Assembly: GCF_008831285.2 (NCBI RefSeq)
Contig: NC_045139.1
Coordinates: forward strand, 21,682,412-21,746,411
Length of the DNA: 64,000 nucleotides
Direction: 5' to 3'
Origin: Nymphaea colorata
Lineage: Eukaryota; Streptophyta; Magnoliopsida; Nymphaeales; Nymphaeaceae
Shown in pieces: positions 1-13,400 of this stretch. Within the stretch, counting starts at the first letter, position 1; the number at the start of each line of letters is the position of its first letter. A program made the translations under genes and the position numbers. The notes beneath the pieces are model-generated. The model made no database searches. It worked only from the letters and a program-made list of their open reading frames with translations, and was not told the DNA's origin.

Positions 1-3000
1 CATGACGTAGGGTTTTTGAAATTATGTAAAAAGTTGATTTTGTAAACATTTTAAAAAACTATGATTTTGAAATGGTTCTTGCATAAAGACTAAGACTACA
101 TCAGGTTTTCATATTTTTGGTATGCTACTTTGCTGATCCAGTTTAATTCTAGACAATGGGTGCATGGAGGTGCAAGATGATTCAGTGCACATTAAAACAT
201 ATATGCAATGCATGATTAAAGAAAACATAAGAGAAAACTATATTGTATATGCATGATTTAAGTAAGAACTACATAAGCAAATGCATGAAATAAAAAAAAA
301 AAAAGGACAAAGAAGATAAGGGCATACCTGACCCCTTTGCCTCCCATAAAGACATTAAAATAAATATAAAAATTTAGAAAATAAACATGGTAAACTACAA
401 CATTCTTAAAGAAACTAAGAGAAATGTAAGATCTAAGCCAGAAAACTACACTAAATATGCTAAAAGCAAAAAAGAAAATTAAAACATGCATAAAAAAAGT
501 ACTAAATTGCAAATAAAAAAAGAAAGAAGAGGAAAAAAAAATTATTTGACCTTGGAGATTTGGCTGAACCTGCTCCCATGACCTCTATACCAAACGTTGG
601 GTCTAGGTTGAGTGCTAATGTAGCTCGAACCAAGACTCTATAAATTTAACTTGTTTGTGCTTCAACCTTTTGGTGACTACCCAACTGGAATTATTCTAGA
701 ATTTTAAGTTCCTCAATGTAACTCTTAATGTGTTTAAGTGAGAAAAAAGGGGGGTGAACCTCCATTTATAAGTGCTTGGGAGAGGTGATTTTTCTCCGCA
801 GTTCAGTATAGGACTAAACTTCTCTCCTCTTTCAAAAGCACAAACCATAGGTTAAAATGGCATTTTCCTCTGGATTTTGCTCGCTACGATCTTGTCGAAA
901 CTCCGAATTCGATTATGTGAAAAGCCACGCATGCACAGAGAAGTGTTGATTGATTCTTGATAAGGTATTCTGATTGAACTTGATGTGGATAACAAACAAT
1001 GCAAGAATATGAAAATGAGAAAACGCACATTAAAACTATAGTTTAAAACATTTGAAACAGAAAAATGTTTGTTCTGACCACATACATAAACCAATTTCGA
1101 TTCTGTCCATGACAGAGTGCTCAACAAAGAATTCTGCTTAAATGTTGTGAATTGACATTAAGCATGGAGTCAGCAAATCACGATACATTTTTGAGATATA
1201 ATGCACATTAAGCTCATATGTGGATCCTGGATCTGGGTTTGATGTTGAGTCCTAGATCTTTGTTCATATCCAAGGAAAATTCTAGAAGATGGATTTGGAT
1301 ATGTTATTAAAATTTGGATTATGATTTCATATCCAAGATCTGAAATGGAAATAATAGATCTAGATCTATGAAGATAAATATTTGATCAAAGACTTGGATA
1401 TGAGATCCATACATGAAAATAAGACTTGGTTATACGATCTGGATCAAAAATATGAAAGGGAGATCTTAAAATAGCACAGACCTGTCTCTGGCTTGAGCTA
1501 GGCTAAGGGGATTCAACCTGCAACTGGAGCTGAGCTAGGTTCAGTTTTGAAAAATTGGGTTCAGACCTAGGTTGTGTGTAGGTTCATTTGGCTCATCCTA
1601 TGCATCATTTTTGGAAAATCTAGTTTTAATGAGATGGGGTAGGCTGAGCATGGGCTCAAGCCTAACTGTTGTATAGTTCAAGCTAACTTAGGTTTGTGTG
1701 GCTCCTAAGTTAATTTTTATGAAAAATACGTGTATATGAGCAAATGACCAAAATACCTTTGTGTGATTTTGGTTTCAAACTAGTTCAAATATGGAGGCTG
1801 GTTTGAACGAAGGTCCTACAAACCAAAGAAAATAAAAAACCAAGTATTTTCAGAGTCCCAAATGAGTTTTTTAGATTTCACTAAACCAGCTTGTGGCCAT
1901 AATCCTAAATAGGTTATGGTTAAAATCTTGCTGAAAATTTCCTTGTGGCTTGCTCTAAAAATCAAAAACACATTTCTACCAAGCCATATGCGACACATTT
2001 TTAAAGGGAAATCAAGGAAGACCATAAAATATAATTAATATTGTTTTAACGCAAATAGTGTTTGTGACGACGATGGGGCCATTACTATTACTAAAATTGC
2101 TTCTACCATATAAACATGTGTTAGGTTATTAAATGGAAGCTTATATTAAACTAGTAGCTTTACTTATTTGACTAAATTTTGATGAGTTATTTATTAAATC
2201 TTAATAATAAATTTTGTTGTTGCAGACCAGCGACTTGGAAGGGGTTGGGAAGGATACTTTCATAAGAGCGAGACAGGGTGTTTGGGTCTAGGGTTTCTGA
2301 CGGGGCCTCTGGAAGAGGGTGTTTTGACTCACATGTCACATGCTGGGGGTGGCAAATATGGAGGTGGTGATGGGCAAACATTGTAGCAAGTTTCAGCTGG
2401 ACGAATGAATTCAAACTAATTGCATCGAATAATCTTATATTACATGTCAGATTCAGATATTTTAACGCTGGATCGGATATTATTTCTTAGATTCAGATAT
2501 CTAAACTCCGGATTAGATACCCATTGGGATTCATATATCAAAGTCTAGATACAACTATTCGATCAGGCATTTTCTTGAATTCGAATTTGTATCCAAATCC
2601 AATTTGATATTAGTTCTTAAAACTTAATCCGATTAGGTTTCTTGATTGGATCTAAAGTTTCTTCCTGTCCCATTTATTCAAAACAGTTCAATTGAATAGT
2701 CAATATCCAATGTATTGACATCCCTAAATAATTTGAATTAAATTCGCCATCGATTCGATGTCCACTTACATTTGAAACTCTTAACATTTCATATTTTAAT
2801 ATTTCAAAAACCTTTAGAGATGAACCAAAAATTTCAAAGAAGCCATCAATAACTAGGCTAGGCATCGTGCCGGCGGCCCGATGTTTGAAACCGGAGCTTG
2901 GGTTCGGCCTTGTTAAAATAAAAAATATTTTTTTAAAATGTAAGTAACTTTTTTTAATATAAAATATATTTTAATAATAAAATATATATCATTATTAAAT

Positions 3001-3192
3001 TAAAATAATATAAAAAATTTGAAATGAATCAAGCACCGTTGGCTTGACTTGGGTAGTTTTTTTTCCGGGCCTCAGCCCAAGCCCAACCTGGCTCGGTATG
3101 CAGGGCCGATGCCCAAACTTATCGACAACACACGAATGATTTTTAAGTGAGTCATTAACAATGTGCATGGAGTTTCGTGGTGTCATGCAAAG

Positions 3193-3228
<36 letters not shown>

Positions 3229-3560
3229 CAAAACAAATAATGTGAAGTAGAGTTTTAAAGATATATCGGCCGAGTCAGGCCCCCAACACCCTGCTCAAGC
3301 CAGCCTAGCCGAGTGATTTTTTTTTTTTTTTATTGAACCGACCAAAACGTTGAATTTTGTTTTATCAAACGGACGAGAACGTTAAATGATCAGCTTAAAC
3401 CCGACCCATCACAAACCGATACCCAACCACCCATCACAAACCGATACCCAACCACCCATCACGTAGCCTGTGAATTGCCCACTTTTATCTCAAAATGAAA
3501 AGGAAGAAAGGGTTCGAATGAGATTTTATATTGGACTGTGAAAATGATTTGCAAGAATTT
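1..3560. other. Upstream intergenic DNA, no gene recognised
   Basis: I see no convincing coding exon here. The stretch is AT-rich and looks like old repeat debris. Positions about 1200-1450 and 2430-2620 are rich in degenerate GGATCT/GATATCC-type words. Positions about 2850-3120 have GC-rich patches in AT-rich DNA, rich in GGGCC and AGCCCAAGCCC, which may be the ends of a degraded DNA transposon. There is an (AT)n run at about 3191-3224. A 25-bp unit beginning CACCCATCACAAACC is repeated a little more than twice at about 3403-3462. Confidence 0.5.
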
Positions 3561-3770
3561 TCAGAGAGGTGCGAAATCCTTTTAAACGAAACGACCCATG
3601 TTTTTCTTTAATTTTAAATAACTGTTCATTTCAACAGTTCGGATGTCAATCCATTTATACTTGCAAACGCCGATTTTTTTTCCCAGGAAACAACTATACC
3701 TCTGGTGAGAATCGTGCAACGCCTGGTGAACGTCTTTTCCCATTCTCTCTCCTCCACCTAAGTTTCCCCG

Positions 3771-3806
<36 letters not shown>

Positions 3807-3979
3807 GTTTCTTCTTCTTGTTCCCTCTCCCCAAATCTAGGGTTTCTTTGCCTGATTTGGCCTTGGTTCTTCGGAATTCGGCTGGGTTCTTCTGATCCTT
3901 TGAAAAATACGGGCGCGTTTGGACGAGATATGCAATTTTGCGGACAAGTGCGTGAGCACTCGTGAGAACGAGGGCGTAG
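3560..3979 (+). promoter_or_regulatory. Probable promoter/5' leader of the golgin gene with a CT-rich tract
   Basis: This stretch lies just before the first golgin codon. A pyrimidine tract at about 3773-3801 (CT repeats) is followed by a CTAGGGTTT-type motif near 3837-3846. Both are common in plant 5' untranslated leaders. No TATA box or transcription start can be fixed with confidence. Confidence 0.4.
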
Positions 3980-4180
3980 ATGCGGAATTCTATCGCTAGT
4001 TTGAAAGAGAACCTCTCCCGCATTGCCTTAGATGTCCACGGCGATACCGATGATGACGAATTCGCTGGATCTTTAGTAGGTCAGGATGGCCCGGAGTCAG
4101 ATCGCCGAGTTTCTCAGCGTCTCGCGCAATCTAAGCACTCTACCATTTCGAACGGGAATGCTTGGAGTCATCAAGCACAG
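3980..4180 (+). CDS. Golgin exon 1 (start codon and acidic N-terminus)
   Basis: This exon carries the initiator ATG and 67 codons and ends in phase 0 at CAG|GTTAGT. The start was chosen because the residues after it ([12 protein letters not shown]) align with the known N-terminus of GC3/GC4 proteins. That region is predicted to be a short amphipathic helix followed by an Asp/Glu cluster (TDDDEF). No in-frame upstream extension looks conserved. Confidence 0.85.
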
Positions 4181-5727
4181 GTTAGTAGCCATCATCGTAT
4201 TCGAATGTTGGGGAAGGTCGATTGGGTTTTGTTTGTTTGTTTGTTGTTTGTTAGACAGAATGATGCTGTTATTAACCTTAATCTGTACACTGTACGTCAT
4301 TTGGATTCGTTGGTCTACATTCTTTGTGTGCGACTTGTATCGCCTATAAATTATGTTCCCAAAGTGGGATGGACAACGGAAAATAGGCTGTCGGTGGGGA
4401 AGAAATAGTGGCCGATGACACCTTTACACCTACGGCGGTTCAGGAATTCTGAGGTGCCTATAACGGGGAAGTTCAGCAGCTTTTAGCATGTTGTAATTGA
4501 TGGCATCGAGAGTCTCCTTTGTTACTTTTGAGGTTACTATCCGTCAACCTCAATAAGGATAGCACAAGCCAGGCACCAAAAAGGCTGTCTCATGCGGTTC
4601 ATCGGCAATTGAAAGAAATGCATGAAAGCTCGCGGAACAAGCAGGGGTTCATTTTGTACATGAAACGTGGCTTCTTCTGATGCTGCATCTTTGTCGCAGG
4701 CGAGAGTTTTTAGGATTTAAGTAGCAATACCTGGTACCTGACATGAGGAGCTACCCGATAGCTTTTTAATCTCTTAACTGAAAGATATTTTGGTTTGTCA
4801 TTAATTCTTGGAGGATGAAAAATAAAGAATTATATATGATTTTTTTGTGGGATTGGCAAGACCAGCAACTTGAGCCTACTGAAAACAATGGTCTTTACAT
4901 TGAGTGCCCTTACAGATTTCTATTGGCTTTGCAAAGGCAGATGCACAAGATACTCTGTCCTACACCTCCCAACACATTTAAGTCTGCCTGCTTGTTTGCT
5001 TTTATTTGTTGTAAATCTACTTATCTTTTGATGTTTGTGTATTATTTTCTCACTTATTTTATTTTTTCCCATTTTTAGTTTTTTTAATTAAAAAAATACT
5101 GGTTTTTTCCCGTATTTTTCAAGCCCGCCGTATTATACTTGAGAAAGACTTTGCCGTTTAAAACTCCAAGACGTTATTTGTGACTATGGTATTAATTAGT
5201 TTAATTTCTTGCAATTTGTTGTGCTGTAGCCAGTATCAGATTATCCAATTTCATAACAAATAAATAAGACTTATTGATTAGTGAGTTCTATAATTTTGAC
5301 AGGTTGTGAACCATAAGTTATCTTTGAATGGGATCTGCTTTAAGACCCTATGTCATGAATAGTAAATCACATTTTATGAAAGGTATTAGAGAGAAATCTT
5401 GCTAAAAGTGTGGAAAACACTGGTTGCTTAAAGTAAGGAAAAGATTGTTATATTGGAAAACGATAAACAGATAAATATCCATCTACGTCTATACAAATGT
5501 TTCTATCTGCTCATGATAGAGGCATATACATAGATGTGAGTGGTATTCTCAAAATATTGTAATATTAAAGCTGTAAATTGGTAAGAAATTTTGAAAATTT
5601 ATAAAATTTACATATGTGGTGATAATTTTGGGAAAATCTTGGGAGTGCTTTTGCATCTGTATATAGCATTTAGATATGTTTTATATTTTAGGCATTTGAC
5701 AACTACCTGGCATCTAGCATCGCTAAC

Positions 5728-5775
<48 letters not shown>

Positions 5776-6403
5776 ATAGGTGCAGAGATGCATGTAACAT
5801 AAAAAAGGGCCACAAAATAGGAATCTACATAAAATGATAAAAACCAAAAAGACTTTGCCGTTTAAAACTCCAAGACGTTATTTGTGACTATGGTATTAAT
5901 TAGTTTAATTTCTTGCAATTTGTTGTGCTGTAGCCAGTATCAGATTATCCAATTTCATAACAAATAAATAAGACTTATTGATTAGTGAGTTCTATAATTT
6001 TGACAGGTTGTGAACCATAAGTTATCTTTGAATGGGATCTGCTTTAAGACCCTATGTCATGAATAGTAAATCACATTTTATGAAAGGTATTAGAGAGAAA
6101 TCTTGCTAAAAGTGTGGAAAACACTGGTTGCTTAAAGTAAGGAAAAGATTGTTATATTGGAAAACGATAAACAGATAAATATCCATCTACGTCTATAGGC
6201 ATATACATAGATGTGAGTGGTATTCTCAAAATATTGTAATATTAAAGCTGTAAATTGGTAAGAAATTTTGAAAATTTATAAAATTTACATATGTGGTGAT
6301 AATTTTGGGAAAATCTTGGGAGTGCTTTTGCATCTGTATATAGCATTTAGATATGTTTTATATTTTAGGCATTTGACAACTACCTGGCATCTAGCATCGC
6401 TAA

Positions 6404-6489
<86 letters not shown>

Positions 6490-7141
6490 GGTGCAGAGAT
6501 GCATGTAACATAAAAAAGGGCCACAAAATAGGAATCTACATAAAATGATAAAAACCAAAAAGACTTTGCCGTTTAAAACTCCAAGACGTTATTTGTGACT
6601 ATGGTATTAATTAGTTTAATTTCTTGCAATTTGTTGTGCTGTAGCCAGTATCAGATTATCCAATTTCATAACAAATAAATAAGACTTATTGATTAGTGAG
6701 TTCTATAATTTTGACAGGTTGTGAACCATAAGTTATCTTTGAATGGGATCTGCTTTAAGACCCTATGTCATGAATAGTAAATCACATTTTATGAAAGGTA
6801 TTAGAGAGAAATCTTGCTAAAAGTGTGGAAAACACTGGTTGCTTAAAGTAAGGAAAAGATTGTTATATTGGAAAACGATAAACAGATAAATATCCATCTA
6901 CGTCTATACAAATGTTTCTATCTGCTCATGATAGAGGCATATACATAGATGTGAGTGGTATTCTCAAAATATTGTAATATTAAAGCTGTAAATTGGTAAG
7001 AAATTTTGAAAATTTATAAAATTTACATATGTGGTGATAATTTTGGGAAAATCTTGGGAGTGCTTTTGCATCTGTATATAGCATTTAGATATGTTTTACA
7101 TTTTAGGCATTTGACAACTACCTGGCATCTAGCATCGCTAA

Positions 7142-7218
<77 letters not shown>

Positions 7219-7373
7219 ATAGGTGCAGAGATGCATGTAACATAAAAAAGGGCCACAAAATAGGAATCTACATAAAATGATAAAAACCAAAAAAAGATGA
7301 GGGAGAAAAAAGAATCAGCAAATACATGCCTGATTGGCTGAAGAAAAAAAAGGAACTAGAAAAACAAATCCAC

Positions 7374-7428
<55 letters not shown>

Positions 7429-10400
7429 CGGTGCAAACATGCATGTAACATAAAAAAGGGTCAGAAAATAGGAATATGCATAAAATGATAAAAACCAAAA
7501 AAAGATGAGAAAGAGAAAAAAGAATCAGAAAATACATGCCTGATTGGCTGAAAAAAAAAGATAAGAAGTAGAAAAACAAATCTTGAGCTTGTATTGTATG
7601 AGTTTTTCTTCACCCAGACGAGTCTTATCGTGCGATAGGGGTCCGTATGATACTTATAAAGGGGTTGACTAATTGATAAGTTATAGTTTTTAGCCCTTTT
7701 GAAGTTGGAATGAAAGCTGCAGACGGTCTGGTTTGGATCTTCCAAACCGAGAGCTCGAGCCCGGTGTGAGAATGAGCTAGGTTGTTACTCCATGAAGCAG
7801 AAAATACAGGGCTTCAAGCCTTCTTTTCACTTTAAAAAGAGTTTGTTTTTTGTCGGAAAATGGGGTGCTTCAATGCCTTTAAGATGAAAGTAGAGGCTTT
7901 GACCCTTCTTTTTCCCTGAAAAGAGGGTTTTTTTTGTATTGAGAAATGGAATGTTTGAACGCCCATTTTTTTCCACCTGGAATGAAGGTTTCAAAATTTA
8001 AAGTCCTTTTGGCTGGAAAAGTGGCTTTAACTGGCCAAAAGAGTGAAGGAGGGAGAAAGAGCGACGGAGAAACCAATACACCAATATAAACCCTCAGCCG
8101 TGTGGCCAAGGGTTAGAGAGAGAGAGGGAGAGGACAAGCCCTCAGCACAATGGCAATCGAGGGTAGAGAGAGAGAGAGAGAGAAACTCGATGGTTCTATC
8201 AAACGGGGGTTTTTGTGATCCTAGATATGAGATCCCCAGATCTAATTCAGATCTAAAACATCAAACCCAGCCTTTGGGAATCTTATATCATTTTTCATTT
8301 TCATATATTCTTCAACTTTTCCTTCCAACAAATGGCCTTCCCAATAATTAAGTAGTCAAAAAATTGCTTACTTTGTTGCCCTTTGTCCATTTTAATTGTT
8401 GGATTCACTAGGTTTACATTTCAATACCTTGAGGCCTATGTGTTACAAATGTGATAATGCTTCACGTTTGCATTAATACTTCTCAAAATATTACTTGTGG
8501 CACTCGTCTTATAAGATATTTCACAAGCTGATTGTTTATCTATTGGCGGGTTTAGCATAATATATTTAGTCGCATGGAAAAAAATAATGAGGCATTGTAG
8601 AGCACTTCCTAAACTTTTGGTTTGTTTCTTTTTCATGGATTTCTTATTCTTTTTTTGGTCTCTTTCTGTTGTTCATTTTTAATCGGGTCATTTAATGGTT
8701 AGAAATTAATTTTGCACACTTAGCATTACTTTTAGATGATGAGTTGATGACACATTTCTCTTATGGTATTCCTAGCTTGATGATTACAAAGCAGAAGTGG
8801 AAAGGCTTAAGGCATCTGAGGCTGAAATCAGAAGACTATCTATCAACTATGCAGCCATTTTAAAGGAAAAAGAGGTTCAATGCTGAATTTGATCATTTTG
8901 TGTAATCATAGCATTATTTAGTTTTCATCCTCATTAGTCAGGCAGTTGTCATTTGTGATGGTGGAACTGGTGAGGATGAAAATTTTCATTTATGCAGTTG
9001 ATTAACCCACAGAAGAGCAGAATCTTATTTATACTGGTATGGACTATAGAGATGAGTTTTTTTGGACTTTATGTGTATGTGTACTTACGTGCGTGTGTGT
9101 CTGTGCATGCATATGTATACTGAAAAATATAATTTTCTTTCCCCTTCAGTGGTCGAATAAACCTTCATTGGTTCTGGACCCACAACTCAGTTCAGACAGC
9201 GAGTGTTCATTATTAAGTTGTATGTATGTAAATTTGTTGGAACCCTAGCGGAGGTTCTCTCTCTGCATAGTGGGTATTCAAAATAGTGTCAATGTTATTC
9301 ATTATTTTCCCAGCTCATCCATCTTTTTCCAGGTTTTCCAAATTCATTGTAGTTTTTCCTTGGGCAAAAGGGTTCCCTTGAAGTTTATTCACCATGAAGT
9401 GATCAATTGTAAGCTGAAAACTGTCAAATTTGGTCAACATGACATTACCTTGATTAGAAAATGGTTTTGAACATAAATAGAAAAGGATGACTCTGAAAGA
9501 AAAAGCATACAGAATGTTTCACCAACCTGTCAGCGCAGATGTAATTTCCATGTTGACAAACTTAATAATCATAAAAAACATGCAATTATTGCTTTATGCC
9601 CACACAAACCACGTTAAAATGGAATTGCTGAAAGGATTACTGATGTATTATTGAGCGGGACATGAATATGATGCATACTAGCAATTTCTCCATCTTCGTT
9701 TGACAGAAGCCTTCCATACTGCTATATATGGGATAAACTAGTTGCCCATGGCAATTCTTGATTATCAATCTCCATAGTTTATACTCTTTGGCAGTTGGCA
9801 TCAACCCTGATGACTATAAACTACATGTTTTTGAAAGTGTTTCTTTTGTGCTCATTGATACATCTCATAGACATAAATTTAGGAAGAGGCCTTAACTTGC
9901 AGCTTTATGGATGCTATGATCCCATGTGCAAGATCATCAAGACATCAAGTAGTTTCATTTTCGATGAACTGAACTTTGATCCTCACCTTGATGTGTGATG
10001 TGTATAGTGGCTGAAGTCTAACTACCCAGGGATGGGTGCCGAGCTATGTGCTAGCCTTGATGGGGACTACCTTGCAAGTTGCATGCACAACCAAGAACAT
10101 ATTTCCAATGTTGAGGAGCCTAGGTACATAAAAGGGACTTTAGAACCTTCGGCATTGGGAAGATTAAAAAATATCACTTATGCTCGTCAAGGACGAGAGC
10201 CCTTCATTTCAACAATTCCTATTCATGAAGCTATTCCACCATCCACCTTGGCCAGTGCATCTAATGTCAGATGATCCACATGTTCCCATCATCCTATTGA
10301 ACCATGGGTGAGTTATAACAACTTTTCTGTGGACTTTTAGTTGTTCTTGGTTGCTGTGGAGAAAGTGGATGAACCCATTACATGCTCCTAAGCTGTCATT

Positions 10401-13400
10401 TTCAAAGAACGAGTTGAATGAATGATAAAAATCAGAGCTGTCTATGAATGTGGCACTTGTAAAGGGATGTAAATGGGTGTACAAAATATTGTAAGCCAGG
10501 TGGGAGCGTGCGAGTTACAATGCTCGGTTTGTTGTGATGAATTCACTCAGCAAGCAGGCAGAATTATGATGAGATATTTAGCCTAGTTTTTACAATGGAG
10601 ACAGTTCATGCTATTCTAGCCCTGAGTAATGCAGACACAGCTGAAAGACTGCAGTACTTGTGTCGACATGCGACACGGGTATGGCGGCATGACAATCATG
10701 ATTTTTGCAGTTTTTTCATGTTGATTTGCAGATTTTTTGTGGAATCTTATATAATCTTTGTGGAATTTTGGAATTTTGCATTTTTATGTGATGCTTTATA
10801 TTTCTTGTGGAAATTTGCATGTTTTTAAAGGCATTTACACACATATATAAATACCTGTATGTACACCTTGTCGTATCCCCCTGTCCACAATTTGTAAAAT
10901 TGATGTGTCTGTACCAGTATCCCCATACCCGTATGCACGAGCATCTGTGTGGCTTAGTTTTGGCACTTGCCATTGAGCATGGATGCTCAACCAAATTCAA
11001 TGCTAAGAATTCTTTCTTGCCTGGTGTTTTAAAGATGAAAGTCTACATCAACCTACTGGGTAGATGGAAGGAGATTCCAAACACTATGCTCGCAAGTTGA
11101 AGAGGGCAATCTATGTGCTAAAATAGGCATATCATTCTTGGCTTGAAAGTTTCTCTAATGAAATCCAAAGATATTGGTTCCATCAATTTCGCTTAGATCA
11201 CTCCTTATTGTTGACATATGTCAATGGCATTATTGTTATAGGCAATCCAGGTGACCATATAATGGGGGTCAAGCCGTTGCTGAGCAAGATATTTAAAATG
11301 AAAGATCTTGGAGATTTGTATTATTTCCTTGGAGTTGAAGTAGATGGGAAAGGAGGTGAAATGGCTTTTACTCTAGAAGAATACCACATCAATATTTTGA
11401 GCATGGCAAGCATGAAAACTGAAAGCCTATGTCCACACCGAGTGTTCATGACAAATAAGTATTTCATAGTGGAAATGTGTGATGACCCCACTGAATATCT
11501 CAATCTTATTAGGTTGGAATATTTAACCTTTACACTTTTGGATAGTGTTTATTCAGTCAATCAAGTTTCTCAGTACGTGCATGAGCCACAGACTAAATCA
11601 TATGAAGGCAGTTAAGGGGCAAATTTTGAGATATATAAAAGGGACACTTGTAGATGGGCTTGTTACAAGCGAACAATACCAAGGGGAGGTACACATGAGC
11701 TTATTGTGTACAATGAAGCTGATTTGGCAGGGACACATATGAGTGGTGGTGCATCTCAGAATATTGGGTTCGTGGTCAAAAGTTAGTATCATGGAGTAGT
11801 AAGAAGCAAAAGTTCATGGTCAAAAGTTAGTATCATGGAGTAGTAAGAAGCAAAAGGCTGTGTATAGATACGTTAGTATATTATGCTCTCTTTTGTCATG
11901 CAATGATCGAAGTGTGATAAAAATTTAACCATATTCATCACAGTTGATGACAACACATTGAGATCAACCAACATTGTGTGAGACAATAGGTCGAAGGGTA
12001 GGAAATTGATCCTGAGTTTGTTAAAATTGAGAAACGAGTTGCTGAGTTATTCATGAAAGGCTTGACCAAGGACCGATTTTCGATGCTCAAAGACAAGTTG
12101 TTCATGGTTCAAAATCATGTTCAACTTTGGAGATGAAAAGACATGTTCTTTTAAGATTTAATTTAGGGTTCTGTTTGAATAAATCAGAATTAGGGTTTTA
12201 TATTCAAGGGGAAGAAAAGAAGAGGTCTGGTTTGGAGAAGTCAGACTCAAGAGGACGACGATTTGCATCAGGAGATGTACAGAAAGATTGACGCAGAATG
12301 AATTTAGAATATGATGATTAACATGGAAGACATGAATTTAAGAATGACTGGGCTGATAGACCTGGAATAAACTTGAATAAGTAATAGAATGATGCAAAGG
12401 GAATAAGTAATAGATTGATGCAGAGGCAAAGAAGGAAATTTCCTGACCTGAATGATTGGGTGATCTCTTTGGAGATTCTGTAGGGATGACAATCTTACGT
12501 CCTCATCTAATTAGTGCTCTGATATCATGTTAGAATCTGGAAATCTGGAGTTAGATTGTACAAGGAAGAGAGCCTATGTTGGAGAACAGGGTGGCCGCAA
12601 TCTATCGCAGTCCAATGACATGGACATGACCTAATCTTCATCATTATATATTCTGATTAATACAAAAAAAGGGGACAATTTTAGATGATAGATATTATAA
12701 CATACAACAACAAAAAAAAACAAGACATGGATCTGGATCCATCTTTAACCACAACTTCTTTTCACATGGGTATTAACTCGAAACAAGCAGAAAATTGTGA
12801 TGCCATGAACAGTATAACATTCCACCTGTGACTGAAAATCGTACATAATAAATGATTATTCCATGAACAATAACATCCACTAGTTTGTTTGTTTGTTTAT
12901 GTGGCAGCTATCTGTGACTGAACATGGTACATAATAAATGATTATTCCATGAACAGTAACATCCACCATTTGTTTGTTTGCATGCATATTCAAATTTTAT
13001 AGATGGGGAACTTTAAAATCTTCTTAGATGCTTTCATATACTTCTGTCTTGAGACATAGTGTTTAACCTCCTCAATGTTTGACATGTGATTTAGTCATAA
13101 GGTTTTTTACTCTTTCATACTTACTGCTTGCATGATATGCAATATGACATTAATAAGTTGTTTAGTGTTATTTTTTCAGATCATATAGATGTTTCTGCCC
13201 TTTGTATGCTTTTATGCCAGATTTTTGCTTGCATGATATGAATTATGCTAGTCAGTGTGGGCACTTACCTAAGCATGTTTCTGTGTTTAATAGGATGAAC
13301 TCTCTCACCTGCATGAAGAAAACACTTCACTAAAGGAAAGTTTAAAGTCGGCTAGCTTTACTAGATATGCACCAAAAAGTGAAAGCCTAAGAAGACAAAC

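Larger units (their letters stand above)
9580..12115 (+). mobile_element. Degenerate Ty1/copia retrotransposon pol (integrase-RT-RNase H) in intron 2
   Basis: The order of domain remnants on the + strand is copia-type. Integrase C-terminal relics come first ([12 protein letters not shown] at about 9620; [17 protein letters not shown] at 9910). RT follows from about 10440 ([26 protein letters not shown], then [25 protein letters not shown] and [17 protein letters not shown]). RNase H relics follow ([15 protein letters not shown] at about 11720). Numerous stops and frame changes make it non-functional. A foreign block splits the RT near 10640-10960. No convincing pair of LTRs was found. Confidence 0.85.

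Noticed and set aside
3694-4023. Antisense frame overlapping the golgin leader and exon 1
   Set aside because: It is the shadow of the CT-rich leader (poly Arg-Glu) opposite a well-supported exon.
5591-7245. Three similar open frames starting [14 protein letters not shown]
   Set aside because: They are translations of the same tandemly repeated intron unit and run into (AT)n(GT)n microsatellite; no conserved protein features.
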